Part shown: piece by piece, positions 36,562-46,611 of the stretch
Position numbering within the stretch: position 1 is the first letter of the stretch
How the letters are laid out: the number at the start of each line of letters is the position of its first letter
NCBI RefSeq assembly: GCF_027594145.1
Contig: NZ_JAQFFK010000003.1
Location: 620,001-684,000, forward strand
DNA: 64,000 nt
Reading direction: 5' to 3'
DNA from: Methanococcoides alaskense
GTDB lineage: Archaea > Halobacteriota > Methanosarcinia > Methanosarcinales > Methanosarcinaceae
Notes under the pieces: model-generated
What the model was told of the DNA's origin: nothing
The model's database searches: none
Seen by the model: only the letters and a program-made list of their open reading frames with translations
Translations under genes and position numbers: made by a program

Positions 36562-37401
36562 TTAGACCAGGCCTTCAAGCCGTTTCTGGTAGAACAAATA
36601 TTGCTGGGCATAGCCACAGTACTCTCCGAAATAGTGTCTTCCCCATTTTCCAATTTTTGATTTAGTTGGATTGCCTTTAAAATAGGGGTCGTTTCCGTAA
36701 TAGGCCTTGACTATCTTCTCGACATGGGTATCCACAGGGAATCCTTCCATTTTCTCAAAAGCGAAGAGCAGTATGCAATCAGCCACCTTTTCCCCGATAC
36801 CCTCCAGCTTCATCAGTTCTTTCTGAGCTTCGCCATAGTCGAGCTTGAACAGTTCCTCGAGCACAATATCGTCATTGGCGACAGCATTCGCAGCTTTGAT
36901 TATCCTTGCTGTGCGAAATCCCATCTTGCATTCAAAAAGATCCTCGCAAGTGGCTGATGCGAGAGCTTCGGTCTTCGGGAAACTGTAATGGCCGTTTCCA
37001 AGTTCTTCCCCGAAGAGAGCTGACAGCATGTATATGTTCTTCTTTATACGAGGGATGTTCGAAGCGGTTGCGAGCATGTAGGAGATCAGACATTCCCAAG
37101 GATCTTGGCGTATAAGTCTCAATCCTCTATATTTGTTGATGGCGATATCCATGTGCTCGTCCTTGTTGATCTGTTTGAATATTGCCGGCAGGTCATCATC
37201 CAGTCTGAAATAACTATAAAAGAAGTCCTCATCAAGAGAGGAATCTACCAGAAGGTCACCTGTCTCAGGGTCCTGGCTTATGCGTGCAACAGCACCATTG
37301 ACAACGCCTGTCCACCAGTCTCCGTCCCTGTCCCAGCGGAATACCTGACCGCAGTCCAGTGTATATTCAAGGTTGAGATCTTCTGTTTTGATGGTGTACA
37401 T
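36562..37401 (-). CDS. ogg: 8-oxoguanine DNA glycosylase/AP lyase (Ogg1 type)
   Basis: A 279-residue HhH-GPD glycosylase that removes 8-oxoguanine. The N-terminal OGG domain has LDCGQVFRWDRDGDWWTGVV (about 15-34), and the central QDPWECLISYMLATASNIPRI is characteristic of OGG1. The hairpin LEGIGEKVADCILLFAFEKM contains the catalytic Lys (near 206) and FPVDTHVEKI the Asp (near 223). It is convergent with cca, 9 bases apart, and has a separate TATA-rich promoter around 37402-37440. Confidence 0.9.
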   Translation of the reverse strand: MYTIKTEDLNLEYTLDCGQVFRWDRDGDWWTGVVNGAVARISQDPETGDLLVDSSLDEDFFYSYFRLDDDLPAIFKQINKDEHMDIAINKYRGLRLIRQDPWECLISYMLATASNIPRIKKNIYMLSALFGEELGNGHYSFPKTEALASATCEDLFECKMGFRTARIIKAANAVANDDIVLEELFKLDYGEAQKELMKLEGIGEKVADCILLFAFEKMEGFPVDTHVEKIVKAYYGNDPYFKGNPTKSKIGKWGRHYFGEYCGYAQQYLFYQKRLEGLV

Positions 37402-37463
37402 ATGTGAACAACTGCCACTTGTTATAGTAAATATATGTAAAAATAAAATGTGAAGTTATGGTC

Positions 37464-38054
37464 TTATTCGACCATACTTCTTCCCATCTCAAAGGCCTTC
37501 ACGTTGGTGTCGATGGTCTTTGGAGGTACCATCTCCTTTACGCGTTCCAGCAGTGTTTCGGTCTTGATCGGCAGGAAGTTGGAGACTGCTCCTACAAGGA
37601 CTACGTTCATAGCCTGTCTGCTTCCAGCCTCGGCCGCTTTCTCGGTCGCGTTGAACGCAATTACTCTGTGGGTCTTTCTGAGTTCCGCTACGATGCTTTC
37701 CACATCAGGATACTCTGCCTTTCCAGTGGTAACTGTTACCGGATGAACTGCTTCAGTGTTCATGATGACAACACCATCGTCTGCAAGGGAATCGATATAG
37801 CGCAGTGCTTCTACCGGCTCAAGTGCAAGAAGACAATCCGCACCTTTGAGGGGGATCATGGATCCAAGGTCACAGCCGATACGTACATGGTTAACCACTG
37901 AACCGCCACGCTGTGCCATTCCGTGAGTTTCCGCTGCACGAACGTTGTAGTTCTCAAGAACTGCGGATTTTCCGATGATGTCTGAAGCGAGGATCGCTCC
38001 CTGTCCACCGACACCTGATATTACAAGATCGAACTTAGATGCTTTACTGCTCAT
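37464..38054 (-). CDS. iorB: Indolepyruvate:ferredoxin oxidoreductase, beta subunit
   Basis: A 196-residue gamma-domain-type subunit. VISGVGGQGAILASDIIGKSA (about 10-30) is the conserved start, followed by ETHGMAQRGGSVVNHVRIG (about 58-76) and KADCLLALEPVEALRY-like segments. With IorA it oxidatively decarboxylates aryl pyruvates from aromatic amino acids to aryl-acetyl-CoA, passing electrons to ferredoxin; in methanogens it can also work in reverse for biosynthesis. The start overlaps the iorA stop by 4 bases. Confidence 0.92.
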   Translation of the reverse strand: MSSKASKFDLVISGVGGQGAILASDIIGKSAVLENYNVRAAETHGMAQRGGSVVNHVRIGCDLGSMIPLKGADCLLALEPVEALRYIDSLADDGVVIMNTEAVHPVTVTTGKAEYPDVESIVAELRKTHRVIAFNATEKAAEAGSRQAMNVVLVGAVSNFLPIKTETLLERVKEMVPPKTIDTNVKAFEMGRSMVE

Positions 38055-39856
38055 TTCTGAACCTCCTTTATCGCATCGAATTTACATACTTCTGCACACA
38101 GTCCACATCCTGTGCACGTTGTATTGATAGTGGATTTCTTGGTCTCCTTGTCAAATTCAATTGCAGGGCAACCAAGGTTCACACACATCCTACAGCCTAC
38201 ACACTTGTCATGGTCAACCTTGAATGGTGTTAGCCTGACGCCGGTTCTGCGTGCGTAGATGATACAGGGCTGTTTTGAAATGATAACGGATGTGCCTTCG
38301 TAATCCTTTGCACGTTTGAACGCTTCGATCGTTGCTTTCACATCGAATGAATCAACAACTTCGACGAATTCAGCACCGAGTCCGTGACAGAGCTGCTCAA
38401 GATTTATCTCCTTTGTGACCTCACCTGTGGATGTAAGTCCCATTCCAGGGTTTGGCTGGTGACCGGTCATTGCGGTGATGCGGTTGTCCAGAATTGCTAC
38501 TGTGATGTTCGCCTTATTATATACTGCATTGAGCAATCCGTTCATTCCGGTATGGAAGAAAGTTGAATCTCCAATTGAACAGCAGATAGGCTGCTTTTCA
38601 CCAGAGTGATAGATGCCTGATGCAACCGGGATACTAGCTCCCATGCACAAGGTGGTGTCCACGGTCCCATTCTGTATGCCCAGTGTGTAACATCCAATAT
38701 CACTTGGGAAGACCGCATTCTTGCCAAATACTTTTTTCATGGCATAGTAGGTAGCCCGGTGGGAACAGCCTGCACACATTGCAGGTGGCCTTGGTGGCAG
38801 TTCCATCTCGATCTCCTTGATCTCCGGCAGACCTGATTCAATTTCGAAAACATCAGCGAGCGCTTTCACGCAATGGTCAACATTAAGTTCGCCGACCCTT
38901 GGAACAGTGCCATCTGTCTTTCCGATGATCTTGACGCTGCTTTCCATGTCCTTTGCAATGATCTTGCAACGGTCTTCCACAATGGGCTCAAGCTCTTCGA
39001 TGACGAGAACTGTATCGACCTGCTCGTACATCTTTTTGATAAGACCTTCAGGGACCGGGTATGCACCGATCTTCAAGTATGATGCGGATACTCCCAGGTT
39101 CTCAATGGCTTCCTTTGCATAGACCGAAGCGATACCTGCTGCGATGACCCCTATCTTGGAGTCCTCCTTGATGGTAAGTTCGTTCCAGGGGGATATCTCA
39201 AGCTCTTCCCTGATGCCATCCTGTATTGAAAGGAGGTGCGGATGCCTGACAACAGCATTGCTTGGTACCATTACCCAGCGGGATGTGTCCTTCTCGAACT
39301 TGGCTTGCACTCTGTGTTCAGTGATCTCTCCAAGTTCGATATCTGCCTTGCCGTGTGATATTCTGGTGGTTGGTCTGAATATGACCGGAAGCTCGAACTT
39401 CTCGGAAAGTTCAAAGGCATAAGGTATCATGTCCTTTGCTTCCTGTGGGGTGGAAGGGTCAAGACATGGCATGAGTGAGAACTCTGAATATTTGCGTGTG
39501 TCCTGTTCATTCTGGGATGAGTGACATCCCGGATCGTCAGCCACAATGACGACCATTCCGCCCTTGACTCCCATATAGGACAGTGTCATAAGAGGGTCTG
39601 CTGCAACGTTCAGACCTACGTGTTTCATGGTGACCACAGAACGCACACCGGTCATGGCAGCTCCTGTAGCAACTTCCATTGCAACTTTTTCATTAACGGA
39701 CCATTCGACATAAAAGTCGCGTTCCTTCATTTTGGACAACGTATCGACGATCTCAGAAGAAGGCGTACCCGGATATCCGGAAATGACACGTCCTCCTCCT
39801 TCCACGATACCGCGTGCGATCGCTACGTTCCCAAGCATATACTCGCGTGTGTTCAT
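38051..39856 (-). CDS. iorA: Indolepyruvate:ferredoxin oxidoreductase, alpha subunit
   Basis: A 601-residue subunit with thiamine diphosphate and iron-sulfur binding. The N-terminal pyrimidine-binding domain has GGGRVISGYPGTPSSEIVD (about 20-38). CAGCSHRATYY (near 354) precedes the ThDP Mg-binding CCSIGDSTFFHTGMNGLLNA-type segment (near 410). The C-terminal ferredoxin domain has two clusters, CVGCRMCVNLGCP and CTGCGLCAEVCK (about 556-592). It is first in the iorAB operon and coupled to iorB. Confidence 0.94.
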   Translation of the reverse strand: MNTREYMLGNVAIARGIVEGGGRVISGYPGTPSSEIVDTLSKMKERDFYVEWSVNEKVAMEVATGAAMTGVRSVVTMKHVGLNVAADPLMTLSYMGVKGGMVVIVADDPGCHSSQNEQDTRKYSEFSLMPCLDPSTPQEAKDMIPYAFELSEKFELPVIFRPTTRISHGKADIELGEITEHRVQAKFEKDTSRWVMVPSNAVVRHPHLLSIQDGIREELEISPWNELTIKEDSKIGVIAAGIASVYAKEAIENLGVSASYLKIGAYPVPEGLIKKMYEQVDTVLVIEELEPIVEDRCKIIAKDMESSVKIIGKTDGTVPRVGELNVDHCVKALADVFEIESGLPEIKEIEMELPPRPPAMCAGCSHRATYYAMKKVFGKNAVFPSDIGCYTLGIQNGTVDTTLCMGASIPVASGIYHSGEKQPICCSIGDSTFFHTGMNGLLNAVYNKANITVAILDNRITAMTGHQPNPGMGLTSTGEVTKEINLEQLCHGLGAEFVEVVDSFDVKATIEAFKRAKDYEGTSVIISKQPCIIYARRTGVRLTPFKVDHDKCVGCRMCVNLGCPAIEFDKETKKSTINTTCTGCGLCAEVCKFDAIKEVQK

Positions 39857-39991
39857 ATTTTATCTCCTGCCATTCTCATAAATAGGCATTATTAATAAAT
39901 ATGTGGGTGAGATCGTGCAGGAGCTTGTTTTTTGGGATGTCGGTTGTTGTACGTTGTTGTATATGTAATTATAATCTCATCTTTTTAAGTA

Positions 39992-41929
39992 TCAATTTTC
40001 GACATCTCCCACCCCTACGAAAACAAGGTTAGTTTCCATCGGAAAAATATCGGCATCATTCATTTTGATATCCTGTTTTATGACCTCTATTTTATGATCC
40101 TCTATCTGAAGACCGGAATTATTCAGGTACTCCATGACAAGCCGCTTTCCCTCAATGTCTGCTTCCTCAAGAGCCTGGGGGTAAGTTCTGAATCGCTTTC
40201 TACCGGTAGGGGTAAACATCATTGTGATTGATTTATTTCCCTCATACACGTTACGAATAAGTATTTGAACTCTCTTAGTGACTTTGCCTACTATAGCACC
40301 AACAGCATTTCCAACTTCTGCATATTCAGGTAAAATAATCTCTGCATCAATTGCACCCCGTATATTATCAACGTAAGCCTGAACTGGACCTCCAAGTAAG
40401 ACCACTGGCACTCCTACCTTGAACTTTGTGATGTATTGATCTTTATTCTCAATTATTTTTTTGATATGGACATGATCAATTTCTCTCAACAGGTATGACA
40501 TGACATAAACAGCCATATTTTCACCAAAAACATTTTTAATTTCCTCACAAAATGTTGTGTGATCTGAATGGGTCATTTTGGATAAAATTCCGGCTGCAAT
40601 TCTGGAAGCTTCACAATCCCATTCCGTATAATCCCCGAGAACATGTAAAGCATCGGTTGGAGTAAATCCAATTGCATGAACAATTTTTTTCTTGATCAAA
40701 AGGTCTAGAAATACAGATGATGGCAGCCCATCAGTGAAAATTTCATTGATTGAGGTTGGCTCATCACCGATGCGATCAAACAATTTTTTTTCTGTTTTGC
40801 TCATCCTGTCGGGTTTGTGACCTGCTCGTACATAGAATTTAGTTGGCTGTATATTTTCGCATAATTGTATTTTTGAAGGAATAGATGTTCTCTTTAATTT
40901 TTCCTTTATTGCAGGCCATTTTGTTGCAGCCATACAAATTGGGATAACTCTGCGTGGTCCAACACTTATTCTTCCATTTTTGATCCAGATGTGACTATCG
41001 CCCCCCATTGCTGAAGTTTCCATGCGTATAGCTTTCACTTTCGTCTTCCATCCACCAACGACAGCCCCTTCATCCGTGATCTCTGGGATTCCATCAGTCA
41101 CTTTTGCAACATCAGTACTGGTGCCGCCAACATCGATGACGATACAATCTTTCATTTTTGAAAGATATGATGCACCAACGAGGCTTGCGGCCGGTCCTGT
41201 AAATACAGATTCGATCGGATGTTTGAGGGCCTCAACAATACCCACAACAGAACCATCACATTTTAGCATCATGATTTTAGCATCGATTCCACGCCTTTCG
41301 ATCTCTGAAACCACTGCATTCATGAATTTCGTGGAAATGGGGACCAACTGGGCATCAATGTAAGCTGTTACTCCTCTTTCATAGGATCCTAGTGATTGCG
41401 AAAGTTCATGTCCACAAACTACAGGCAATCCTGTCATTTCTTCTATGATCTCTTTAGTTTTTAGTTCATGATCTGGATTCCTGATGCTGAAATGAGAAGA
41501 AACCGCAAAAGCTGCTACTTTGTCCTTTGTTTCGAGAATAAAATCCCTGATGTTTTTAGTGTCTAAAGAATGTATCTCCATTCCATTTGAGCTATGACCG
41601 CCCTGAACATTAATGGTGTAAGGAATTTTAGAATCTGTAGGTTTAATTACATCACCTATCATGATAAGTGCAACATCATGTCCTGATGATCTTTCCGAAA
41701 CAGTATTTTCAAGAACGGCGTTTGTTGCAAGAGTTGTAGATACAGAGATCTTTGATACATTATTCAAATAAGAAGGGTTCAAAGAATCAAGAGCATTCTG
41801 AATTCCAGGAAGTGGATCAGGATATGTAGTGGGTGATTTTGTACTGTCTATTACTTTGCCATCGTCTTCTCTCACGATCACAGCATCGGTGTATGTGCCA
41901 CCGGCATCAATTCCAAGTCCGTACTTCAT
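39992..41929 (-). CDS. Hydantoinase/oxoprolinase family protein
   Basis: About 645 residues of the HyuA/5-oxoprolinase ASKHA fold. Phosphate-binding motifs are GLGIDAGGTYTDAVIV (about 4-19) and IVIDVGGTSTDVAKVTDG (about 270-287), with TTLATNAVLENT (about 70) and GPVQAYVDNIRGA near 510. The family hydrolyses cyclic imides with ATP, but the archaeal branch has no assigned substrate. ATG 41929 follows GGGGGACAG and gives the usual N-terminus; ATG 41941 is also open. It is a single gene, close to but separate from the flavin-binding protein upstream. Confidence 0.8.
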   Translation of the reverse strand: MKYGLGIDAGGTYTDAVIVREDDGKVIDSTKSPTTYPDPLPGIQNALDSLNPSYLNNVSKISVSTTLATNAVLENTVSERSSGHDVALIMIGDVIKPTDSKIPYTINVQGGHSSNGMEIHSLDTKNIRDFILETKDKVAAFAVSSHFSIRNPDHELKTKEIIEEMTGLPVVCGHELSQSLGSYERGVTAYIDAQLVPISTKFMNAVVSEIERRGIDAKIMMLKCDGSVVGIVEALKHPIESVFTGPAASLVGASYLSKMKDCIVIDVGGTSTDVAKVTDGIPEITDEGAVVGGWKTKVKAIRMETSAMGGDSHIWIKNGRISVGPRRVIPICMAATKWPAIKEKLKRTSIPSKIQLCENIQPTKFYVRAGHKPDRMSKTEKKLFDRIGDEPTSINEIFTDGLPSSVFLDLLIKKKIVHAIGFTPTDALHVLGDYTEWDCEASRIAAGILSKMTHSDHTTFCEEIKNVFGENMAVYVMSYLLREIDHVHIKKIIENKDQYITKFKVGVPVVLLGGPVQAYVDNIRGAIDAEIILPEYAEVGNAVGAIVGKVTKRVQILIRNVYEGNKSITMMFTPTGRKRFRTYPQALEEADIEGKRLVMEYLNNSGLQIEDHKIEVIKQDIKMNDADIFPMETNLVFVGVGDVEN

Positions 41930-41974
41930 ACTGTCCCCCATTACTTCTTCATAAAAACAATTGGCTTTATCTGA

Positions 41975-42433
41975 TTATTCATCATTCATTCCATATTGTC
42001 TGCCATGCAAATCATCTATGTCAATACGGATGACTGCCACTCCCTTGACGTCTAGATCATCAATACTGTATTCTTTATTGTGGTAGCGATCAATAATGAT
42101 CTTAAGACCTTCTTTTATTTCTTTTTCATCTTCCAGAATTGTTGCAGTTCCGTAGCCTACAACGCTTTGGTATTTCATATAATATGAACAGGGTTCATCT
42201 GATGGAAGAGTTTCATAAAAAGTATCCACTTCAAAACAAACATTTTTATTTTGTTTTATAAGGTTGATCTTAGTACCTTTTCGGGAACTATGTAAATATA
42301 TGGTATTATCCTTGTATCCGAATGAGATTGGTACGATGTAAGGCTTTTCATTACTACAAAGTCCCAACCTTAGGTATTGTGCATCTAAAAGTATGTCTTC
42401 AAGTGCTTTGTTATCTCTTATTTTTTTACCCAT
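41975..42433 (-). CDS. Pyridoxamine 5'-phosphate oxidase-like flavin-binding protein
   Basis: A 152-residue split-barrel protein of the NimA/PNPOx-like group. Family features are YLRLGLCSNEKPYIVPISFGY (about 20-40), IYLHSSRKGTKINLIKQNKNVCFEVD (about 45-70) with the conserved HS..G.K element, and YQSVVGYGTATIL (about 88-100). Such proteins bind FMN, F420 or heme; the cofactor here is not evident. It lies 45 bases before the hydantoinase-like gene on the same strand. Confidence 0.75.
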   Translation of the reverse strand: MGKKIRDNKALEDILLDAQYLRLGLCSNEKPYIVPISFGYKDNTIYLHSSRKGTKINLIKQNKNVCFEVDTFYETLPSDEPCSYYMKYQSVVGYGTATILEDEKEIKEGLKIIIDRYHNKEYSIDDLDVKGVAVIRIDIDDLHGRQYGMNDE

Positions 42434-42598
42434 TATACCAAATCCACTTTCTCTAATACAATTTTACAAATAAGAAAATTACTCTCTTTCTTTATATCTA
42501 CCTAAGCTATTGGTATTTTCCAAAGGCATGTGCCTTTTCCAGTAGTGTTAGTATATGTGCCATTTTAAAAATATATTCAAATTTAGGCCTTTATCTGA

Positions 42599-42883
42599 AA
42601 GAAGGGTGATGCGATTAATGCTCTATCACTATTATATTTTGACAATTGTTCAGAACCAATAAGGCAGTATGTGGAACATCCAGAACATAAATTTGATGGC
42701 AAGGTGACAAACAATATTGATATGCAGGAGCCTGAAGGGGATATGGTTGGATCATACTTGAATATTGAGAAATTTCATGAATGGGTGCTTTGTCTGACTC
42801 TCGATGATGTTCGGGAAGGGGGGATTGAACACAGGAGTACGTTGAAACAACTGAAGGACAGAGTTGGAGAAGGGGGATTATAG
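42599..42883 (+). pseudogene. Decayed gene fragment with EHPEHKFDG motif
   Basis: The frame begins right after a stop at 42596-42598 without a good start and reads DAINALSLLYFDNCSEPIRQ, then YVEHPEHKFDGKV and further to a stop at 42881-42883. A GTG at 42671 would give a 70-residue product. The EHPEHKFDG block recurs at 62056. Both seem to be pieces of one larger family that I do not recognise. It lies just outside the left ~240-bp direct repeat and marks the edge of the accessory island. Confidence 0.45.
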
Positions 42884-43009
42884 TCTAAATACTAAGGGAT
42901 AAGGAAAGTAATTGATAGCTTTCTCTAAAATTGATATTAAATAGAAATATTAATGCCTGAAGAAGTGTCCTAAATTTATCTATGACTGAAATTGAAGTTC
43001 TCAAAAACA

Positions 43010-43247
43010 GGGGGGATGAAGGAGGAATGACATCCCCACTCCCAATTAGAACCACCACCACCACAGCGTTCGTGTTTTCAGACCGTACCACCGGAGTCGT
43101 GAATGACACATGGTTCTTAATATATAATAATAAGTTAATGGCATATTAACTTATCGAATATAATTTAAATGTTATAATACTCATCATTATGAAATCGGAA
43201 TAAGATCCTGTGTTGTCTACTTTCCCAGAAGCCTGAACGAAGCAAGA
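43010..43247. repeat. Direct repeat A (~240 bp) bracketing the accessory island
   Basis: It matches 48386-48632 over its whole length with scattered mismatches and one ~14-base gap. Shared landmarks in order are GGGGATGAAGG, ATGACATCCCCACTCCCA, CAGCGTTCGTGTTTTCAGAC, ACCGGAGTCGTGAATGACAC, CATATTAACTTATCGAATAT and TTGTCTACTTTCCCAGAAG. Near its start GGGGATG/CATCCCC form a hairpin. No coding frame is convincing. After it, 43248-43330 encodes a short piece with FTLNAHLRERLKTW, another decayed gene end. The stretch 43331-43495 holds nothing I can name. Confidence 0.85.
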
Positions 43248-43344
43248 CAGCTGGTAATGTTGAGAGTTATAAACAGTTTACTCTCAATGCTCATTTGAGG
43301 GAGAGATTGAAGACTTGGGACAACGGGATTAATGTAAATGGATA
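43248..43344 (+). pseudogene. Short gene-end remnant with TLNAHLRERL
   Basis: In the plus frame the DNA reads NVESYKQFTLNAHLRERLKT and ends at a TAA after WDNGINVNG. The pattern TLN.H..ERL is repeated at 46440-46490 (YNPYTLNTHVSERL). Both follow a CC-L element in translation, so they look like C-terminal ends of the same vanished family. Confidence 0.35.
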
Positions 43345-43495
43345 ACTTACATGTAAACTCAATAGCAGTAACAGGTATTGCATAATGAAAGGCAATATCG
43401 GTAGCAACAGAGGAGTTTATAAATATTACTTATATTAGTAGTCAGGTGCTATATAACCGATAATAATATCACTAATACTCCTGAAAAGTATTTTA

Positions 43496-45436
43496 TTATA
43501 CTTTGCCCGCTATAGGAATTGTAAATGTGAAAGTACTTCCTTTTCCAACTTCACTTTCAACCCAGATTTCCCCGCCATGCATTTCAACAAATTTTTTGAC
43601 AAGTGCAAGGCCAAGCCCCGTCCCTTTTTCCACTTTTGTTTCGAATTTATCGACTTGTAAGAAAGGTTCGAAGATAGAAGAAAGGGAATCAGACCCAATA
43701 CCTTTGCCAGTATCTTCAACACTGAAATGATTCTCACTTCCAACAATTGAACCATTAATTGTTATAGAACCACCTTCTGAAGTGAATTTAACAGCATTGC
43801 TGAGTAGGTTATAAAGTATCTGTTTGAACTTTGTAAGATCAGCGAATATCCATTTCATACCCTCATCAACAGATAAATTCAGTTTAAGGTTCTTTTTAAG
43901 AATAAGAGGCATCAAAGAATAACAAACTTCATCAATGGCATCCATGGAATTGAATTCTTTAACCAAAAGTTCCGTCTTTCCTGCTTCTATTTTTGAAAGA
44001 TCTAGAATGTCATTGATAAGGTTCAATAAGTGTTTCCCACTATCCAAAATATTTCCAGAATACTTGATCTCTTTTTCATTCAGGTTGCCGAAAGTATTGC
44101 TATTTAGCAACTGTGAGAAGCCGATGATGGAATTAAGAGGCGTCCGTAGCTCATGACTCATATTTGCGAGGAATTCGGTCTTGGTACGGTTGGCAGCTTC
44201 CGCCATAATTTTTGCATTGATCATTGCTTCTTCTGCTTTCTTGCGTTCGGTAATATTATCAAATGCTACCCCTACACAATTATTTGGTAAGGGAAACACC
44301 TTGACTGAAAATGTATTCTCAAGAACTTGTTCATCGCCATAGTAAATATCTTCCAAGACCCTGGACTGACCAGTCCGAACAACTTCGGCAAAAGCCTGTG
44401 GAATATCCTTCTCTCTGAGACTGGGAAAATTCTTATCTAAAGTATTTCCAAGGATAACTTCATTGGGAACACCTGTAAAATCAGAAGATGCTGGATTTGC
44501 AGCTATCAGCCTTAGAGTTCTATCATCATCTAAGTTCTCTAAATAATAGACATAAAGCCCTATTCGCACATTCTCAAAGATGTATGCATACTGTTGAATG
44601 GCTTCTTCCATTTTCTTGCGTTCAGTAATATCCTGCACTGTTCCAGACATACAAATAGCTTGGCCAGCTTTGTTAAAAGTAACCTCACCTTGCGAATGAA
44701 CAATACATTCTGAGCTATCGGGCAAAAGAATGCGGTAGTTAATACTATACGGTTTATGTTCATATATTGCCTTATTTATATTATCTTGAACAAACAACTC
44801 GTCATCAGGATGGACGTACTTTAGAAAAGACTCAAAAGTAGTTTCAAATCTCTGGGGTGCCAGCCCAAGGATTTTATGGATCTCGTTAGATAATTTCACC
44901 TTATTTTTGACGAGGTCCCAATCCCAATTACCAAGATGGGCAATACGCTGTGCATTGGACAAACTGGCCTCACTCTTACGTAGAGTTTCTTCCATCTGCT
45001 TGCGCTCGGTGATGTCTCGTATAGTAACCTGCAGAATCTGTTTATCTTTTAACAAAAAGCGCGTTAGCCACACTTCAGCAGTGAATTTCTCTCCATTTTG
45101 TCTGCGGTGAACCCATTCAAACTTGGTAGATTCATTTTTGAATGCCTCTGAGATTCGATCTTGTGCAGAACTCCACGAATCTTCCCCATTTGGCTGTTTT
45201 GTAGGTGATATTTCGGATGGATGTAATGCAATAAATTCTTCTTTTTCTGAGAAACCGAACATCTTCAGAGCCGCTTTATTACAGTCGATGAATCCTTTCT
45301 CTTCCATTAATATAAAGACGTCAGAAGATGATTCGAATAGTGCATGATAGCATTCATCGTTTAAAATACCTGTTTTTTCAAGGGTAGAGATTTTAGTCTC
45401 TTGTTTTACCAACCGATTCAAATCATCTTCGATCAT
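43496..45436 (-). CDS. PAS-domain sensor histidine kinase
   Basis: A 646-residue cytoplasmic sensor kinase without membrane segments. There are three PAS modules (about 30-145, 155-275 and 280-400), each ending in the DITERK-type PAC sequence. The HisKA box is [20 protein letters not shown] with His at about 428. The HATPase_c domain has the N-box [11 protein letters not shown]1 [10 protein letters not shown] and G2 [18 protein letters not shown]. No receiver domain or regulator gene is adjacent, so its partner is elsewhere. The stimulus is unknown; PAS domains often hold heme or flavin. It lies inside the repeat-bracketed island. Confidence 0.92.
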   Translation of the reverse strand: MIEDDLNRLVKQETKISTLEKTGILNDECYHALFESSSDVFILMEEKGFIDCNKAALKMFGFSEKEEFIALHPSEISPTKQPNGEDSWSSAQDRISEAFKNESTKFEWVHRRQNGEKFTAEVWLTRFLLKDKQILQVTIRDITERKQMEETLRKSEASLSNAQRIAHLGNWDWDLVKNKVKLSNEIHKILGLAPQRFETTFESFLKYVHPDDELFVQDNINKAIYEHKPYSINYRILLPDSSECIVHSQGEVTFNKAGQAICMSGTVQDITERKKMEEAIQQYAYIFENVRIGLYVYYLENLDDDRTLRLIAANPASSDFTGVPNEVILGNTLDKNFPSLREKDIPQAFAEVVRTGQSRVLEDIYYGDEQVLENTFSVKVFPLPNNCVGVAFDNITERKKAEEAMINAKIMAEAANRTKTEFLANMSHELRTPLNSIIGFSQLLNSNTFGNLNEKEIKYSGNILDSGKHLLNLINDILDLSKIEAGKTELLVKEFNSMDAIDEVCYSLMPLILKKNLKLNLSVDEGMKWIFADLTKFKQILYNLLSNAVKFTSEGGSITINGSIVGSENHFSVEDTGKGIGSDSLSSIFEPFLQVDKFETKVEKGTGLGLALVKKFVEMHGGEIWVESEVGKGSTFTFTIPIAGKV

Positions 45437-45539
45437 TTATCTCTCTTCAATTATAATGAATGTGATTTTAATTTAAATTTGTTGACATATTTAAGGTACG
45501 GTCTGCAACAAAATCATGACAGTTCATTTTTTGCCCTAA

Positions 45540-45640
45540 TTATAACTATAATCAAGATTTTTGATTGATAATAATTGAATTAACTTCACTCATCACTTTG
45601 AAGTACTTATTACCAGTTTCTGTAATAGTTATCGCAACAC
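45540..45640 (-). pseudogene. Remnant of a winged-helix gene (3' end)
   Basis: This 100-base stretch is similar to the 3' part of the intact gene at 48097-48366: both contain ATTGAATTAACTTCA, TCATCA.TTTGA and TTATTACCAGTTTCTGTAAT. It corresponds to the last ~30 codons on the minus strand; the rest is missing. Confidence 0.5.
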
Positions 45641-45679
45641 AGCATATGACGAGAACTTCTTCTTCCGTATTAGCATCGC

Positions 45680-45913
45680 TCAAAGACCGTCAACACTTTT
45701 GCTTTCATTATCGGTGTTTTCCGCTTTAGACCTCTTAATCTCCAACAAATAGATTATCCAGAATGTTATAAGTGCAGTTGTGCTTAAAAGTAAAAGAACC
45801 GTTGTCAGTGAACTTATAGTCCTTCCTAAAAGAGAACTTAAATTGTATATTAGTAACAAAGAAATTACAACTAATGAAATGATAATCGTTTTTACTTTTA
45901 TTTCGTGTTTCAT
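45680..45913 (-). CDS. Small two-helix membrane protein
   Basis: A 77-residue protein with two hydrophobic helices (about 8-26 and 36-57) and a charged C-terminal tail (KRSKAENTDNESKSVDG). It is not recognised. It stands alone inside the island between the kinase gene and a second tiny membrane-protein gene. An AT-rich promoter-like sequence lies upstream (45914-45990). Being short and unlike known families, it could be a spurious frame, but the amphipathic pattern argues for a real membrane peptide. Confidence 0.45.
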   Translation of the reverse strand: MKHEIKVKTIIISLVVISLLLIYNLSSLLGRTISSLTTVLLLLSTTALITFWIIYLLEIKRSKAENTDNESKSVDGL

Positions 45914-46095
45914 TTTTCATTTATTCCTTCTGCCACATTCATGACAGTATTCACATTTGTAATAAAGTTTCATAGTTTTTTTGTATACAATTAATTATGT
46001 GTTATTTATAATTTACCCCGTCATTTTGTGCATAATGGTCATTTGAGGTATTTTTATATGCCATAAACCAAATTAAAGGGTGGGGGTTCAAAAAC

Positions 46096-46299
46096 ATGGT
46101 TTTTACTCAAAAATTTAATTTAAGAATTGTCGAGCTAGTGAGCAAGAATCAAAAAAATATTCGTATATTAGCTATTCTTTTGTTGATAATGACGGCAGGA
46201 ACAAAAATAGCATTAAATATTGATCCAGTATATGCACCCATGGGGACGGTGGGTGGCCTTATTTTTGGTATGAATCTAACATACTATATTTTCCAATGA
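46096..46299 (+). CDS. Small membrane protein
   Basis: A 67-residue protein with an N-terminal charged segment and two hydrophobic stretches (about 24-40 and 48-66). A GGGTGGGGG tract at 46079-46087 acts as a plausible ribosome site, and a TATA-like TTTTTATATG lies near 46051. Not recognised. Its stop overlaps an ATG (46296) of a dubious 71-residue frame whose end encodes the TLNTHVSERL remnant. Confidence 0.5.
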   Translation: MVFTQKFNLRIVELVSKNQKNIRILAILLLIMTAGTKIALNIDPVYAPMGTVGGLIFGMNLTYYIFQ

Positions 46300-46379
46300 T
46301 AAAGCAAGACACAAAGCAGGTCATAAACGGTATAATGGCATGCTTAGCCATTCTTTTTTTTGTTTTGAAATTCAAGCTT

Positions 46380-46511
46380 CCACGAAATACAAATGCTGTC
46401 TGTTGCCTTCCGTATTTCATGAAACAGAATGCCAAGAATTATAATCCGTATACTCTTAATACTCATGTGAGTGAGAGATTGCAATGCTCAAAAGGCTTTA
46501 TAATTAAATAA
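46380..46511 (+). pseudogene. Second gene-end remnant with TLNTHVSERL
   Basis: The plus frame reads CCLPYFMKQNAKNYNPYTLN followed by THVSERLQC. It parallels the CC-L and TLNAHLRERL piece after direct repeat A. The frame is open upstream to 46296, but only this end resembles its partner. The TnpB element begins just after it. Confidence 0.35.
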
Positions 46512-46611
46512 GCAAGAAGACCACCCATTTCAATGAGTGGATGAATTGCGTAAACAGTTGTTTGTTCTTGGTTCTGATATATATTAGTAGTATCAAAACG
46601 TATACAAAAAT

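Noticed and set aside
46296-46511. 71-codon frame overlapping the small membrane protein as ATGA
   Set aside because: Only its end resembles a known remnant; the start of the frame looks random, so I list only the remnant.
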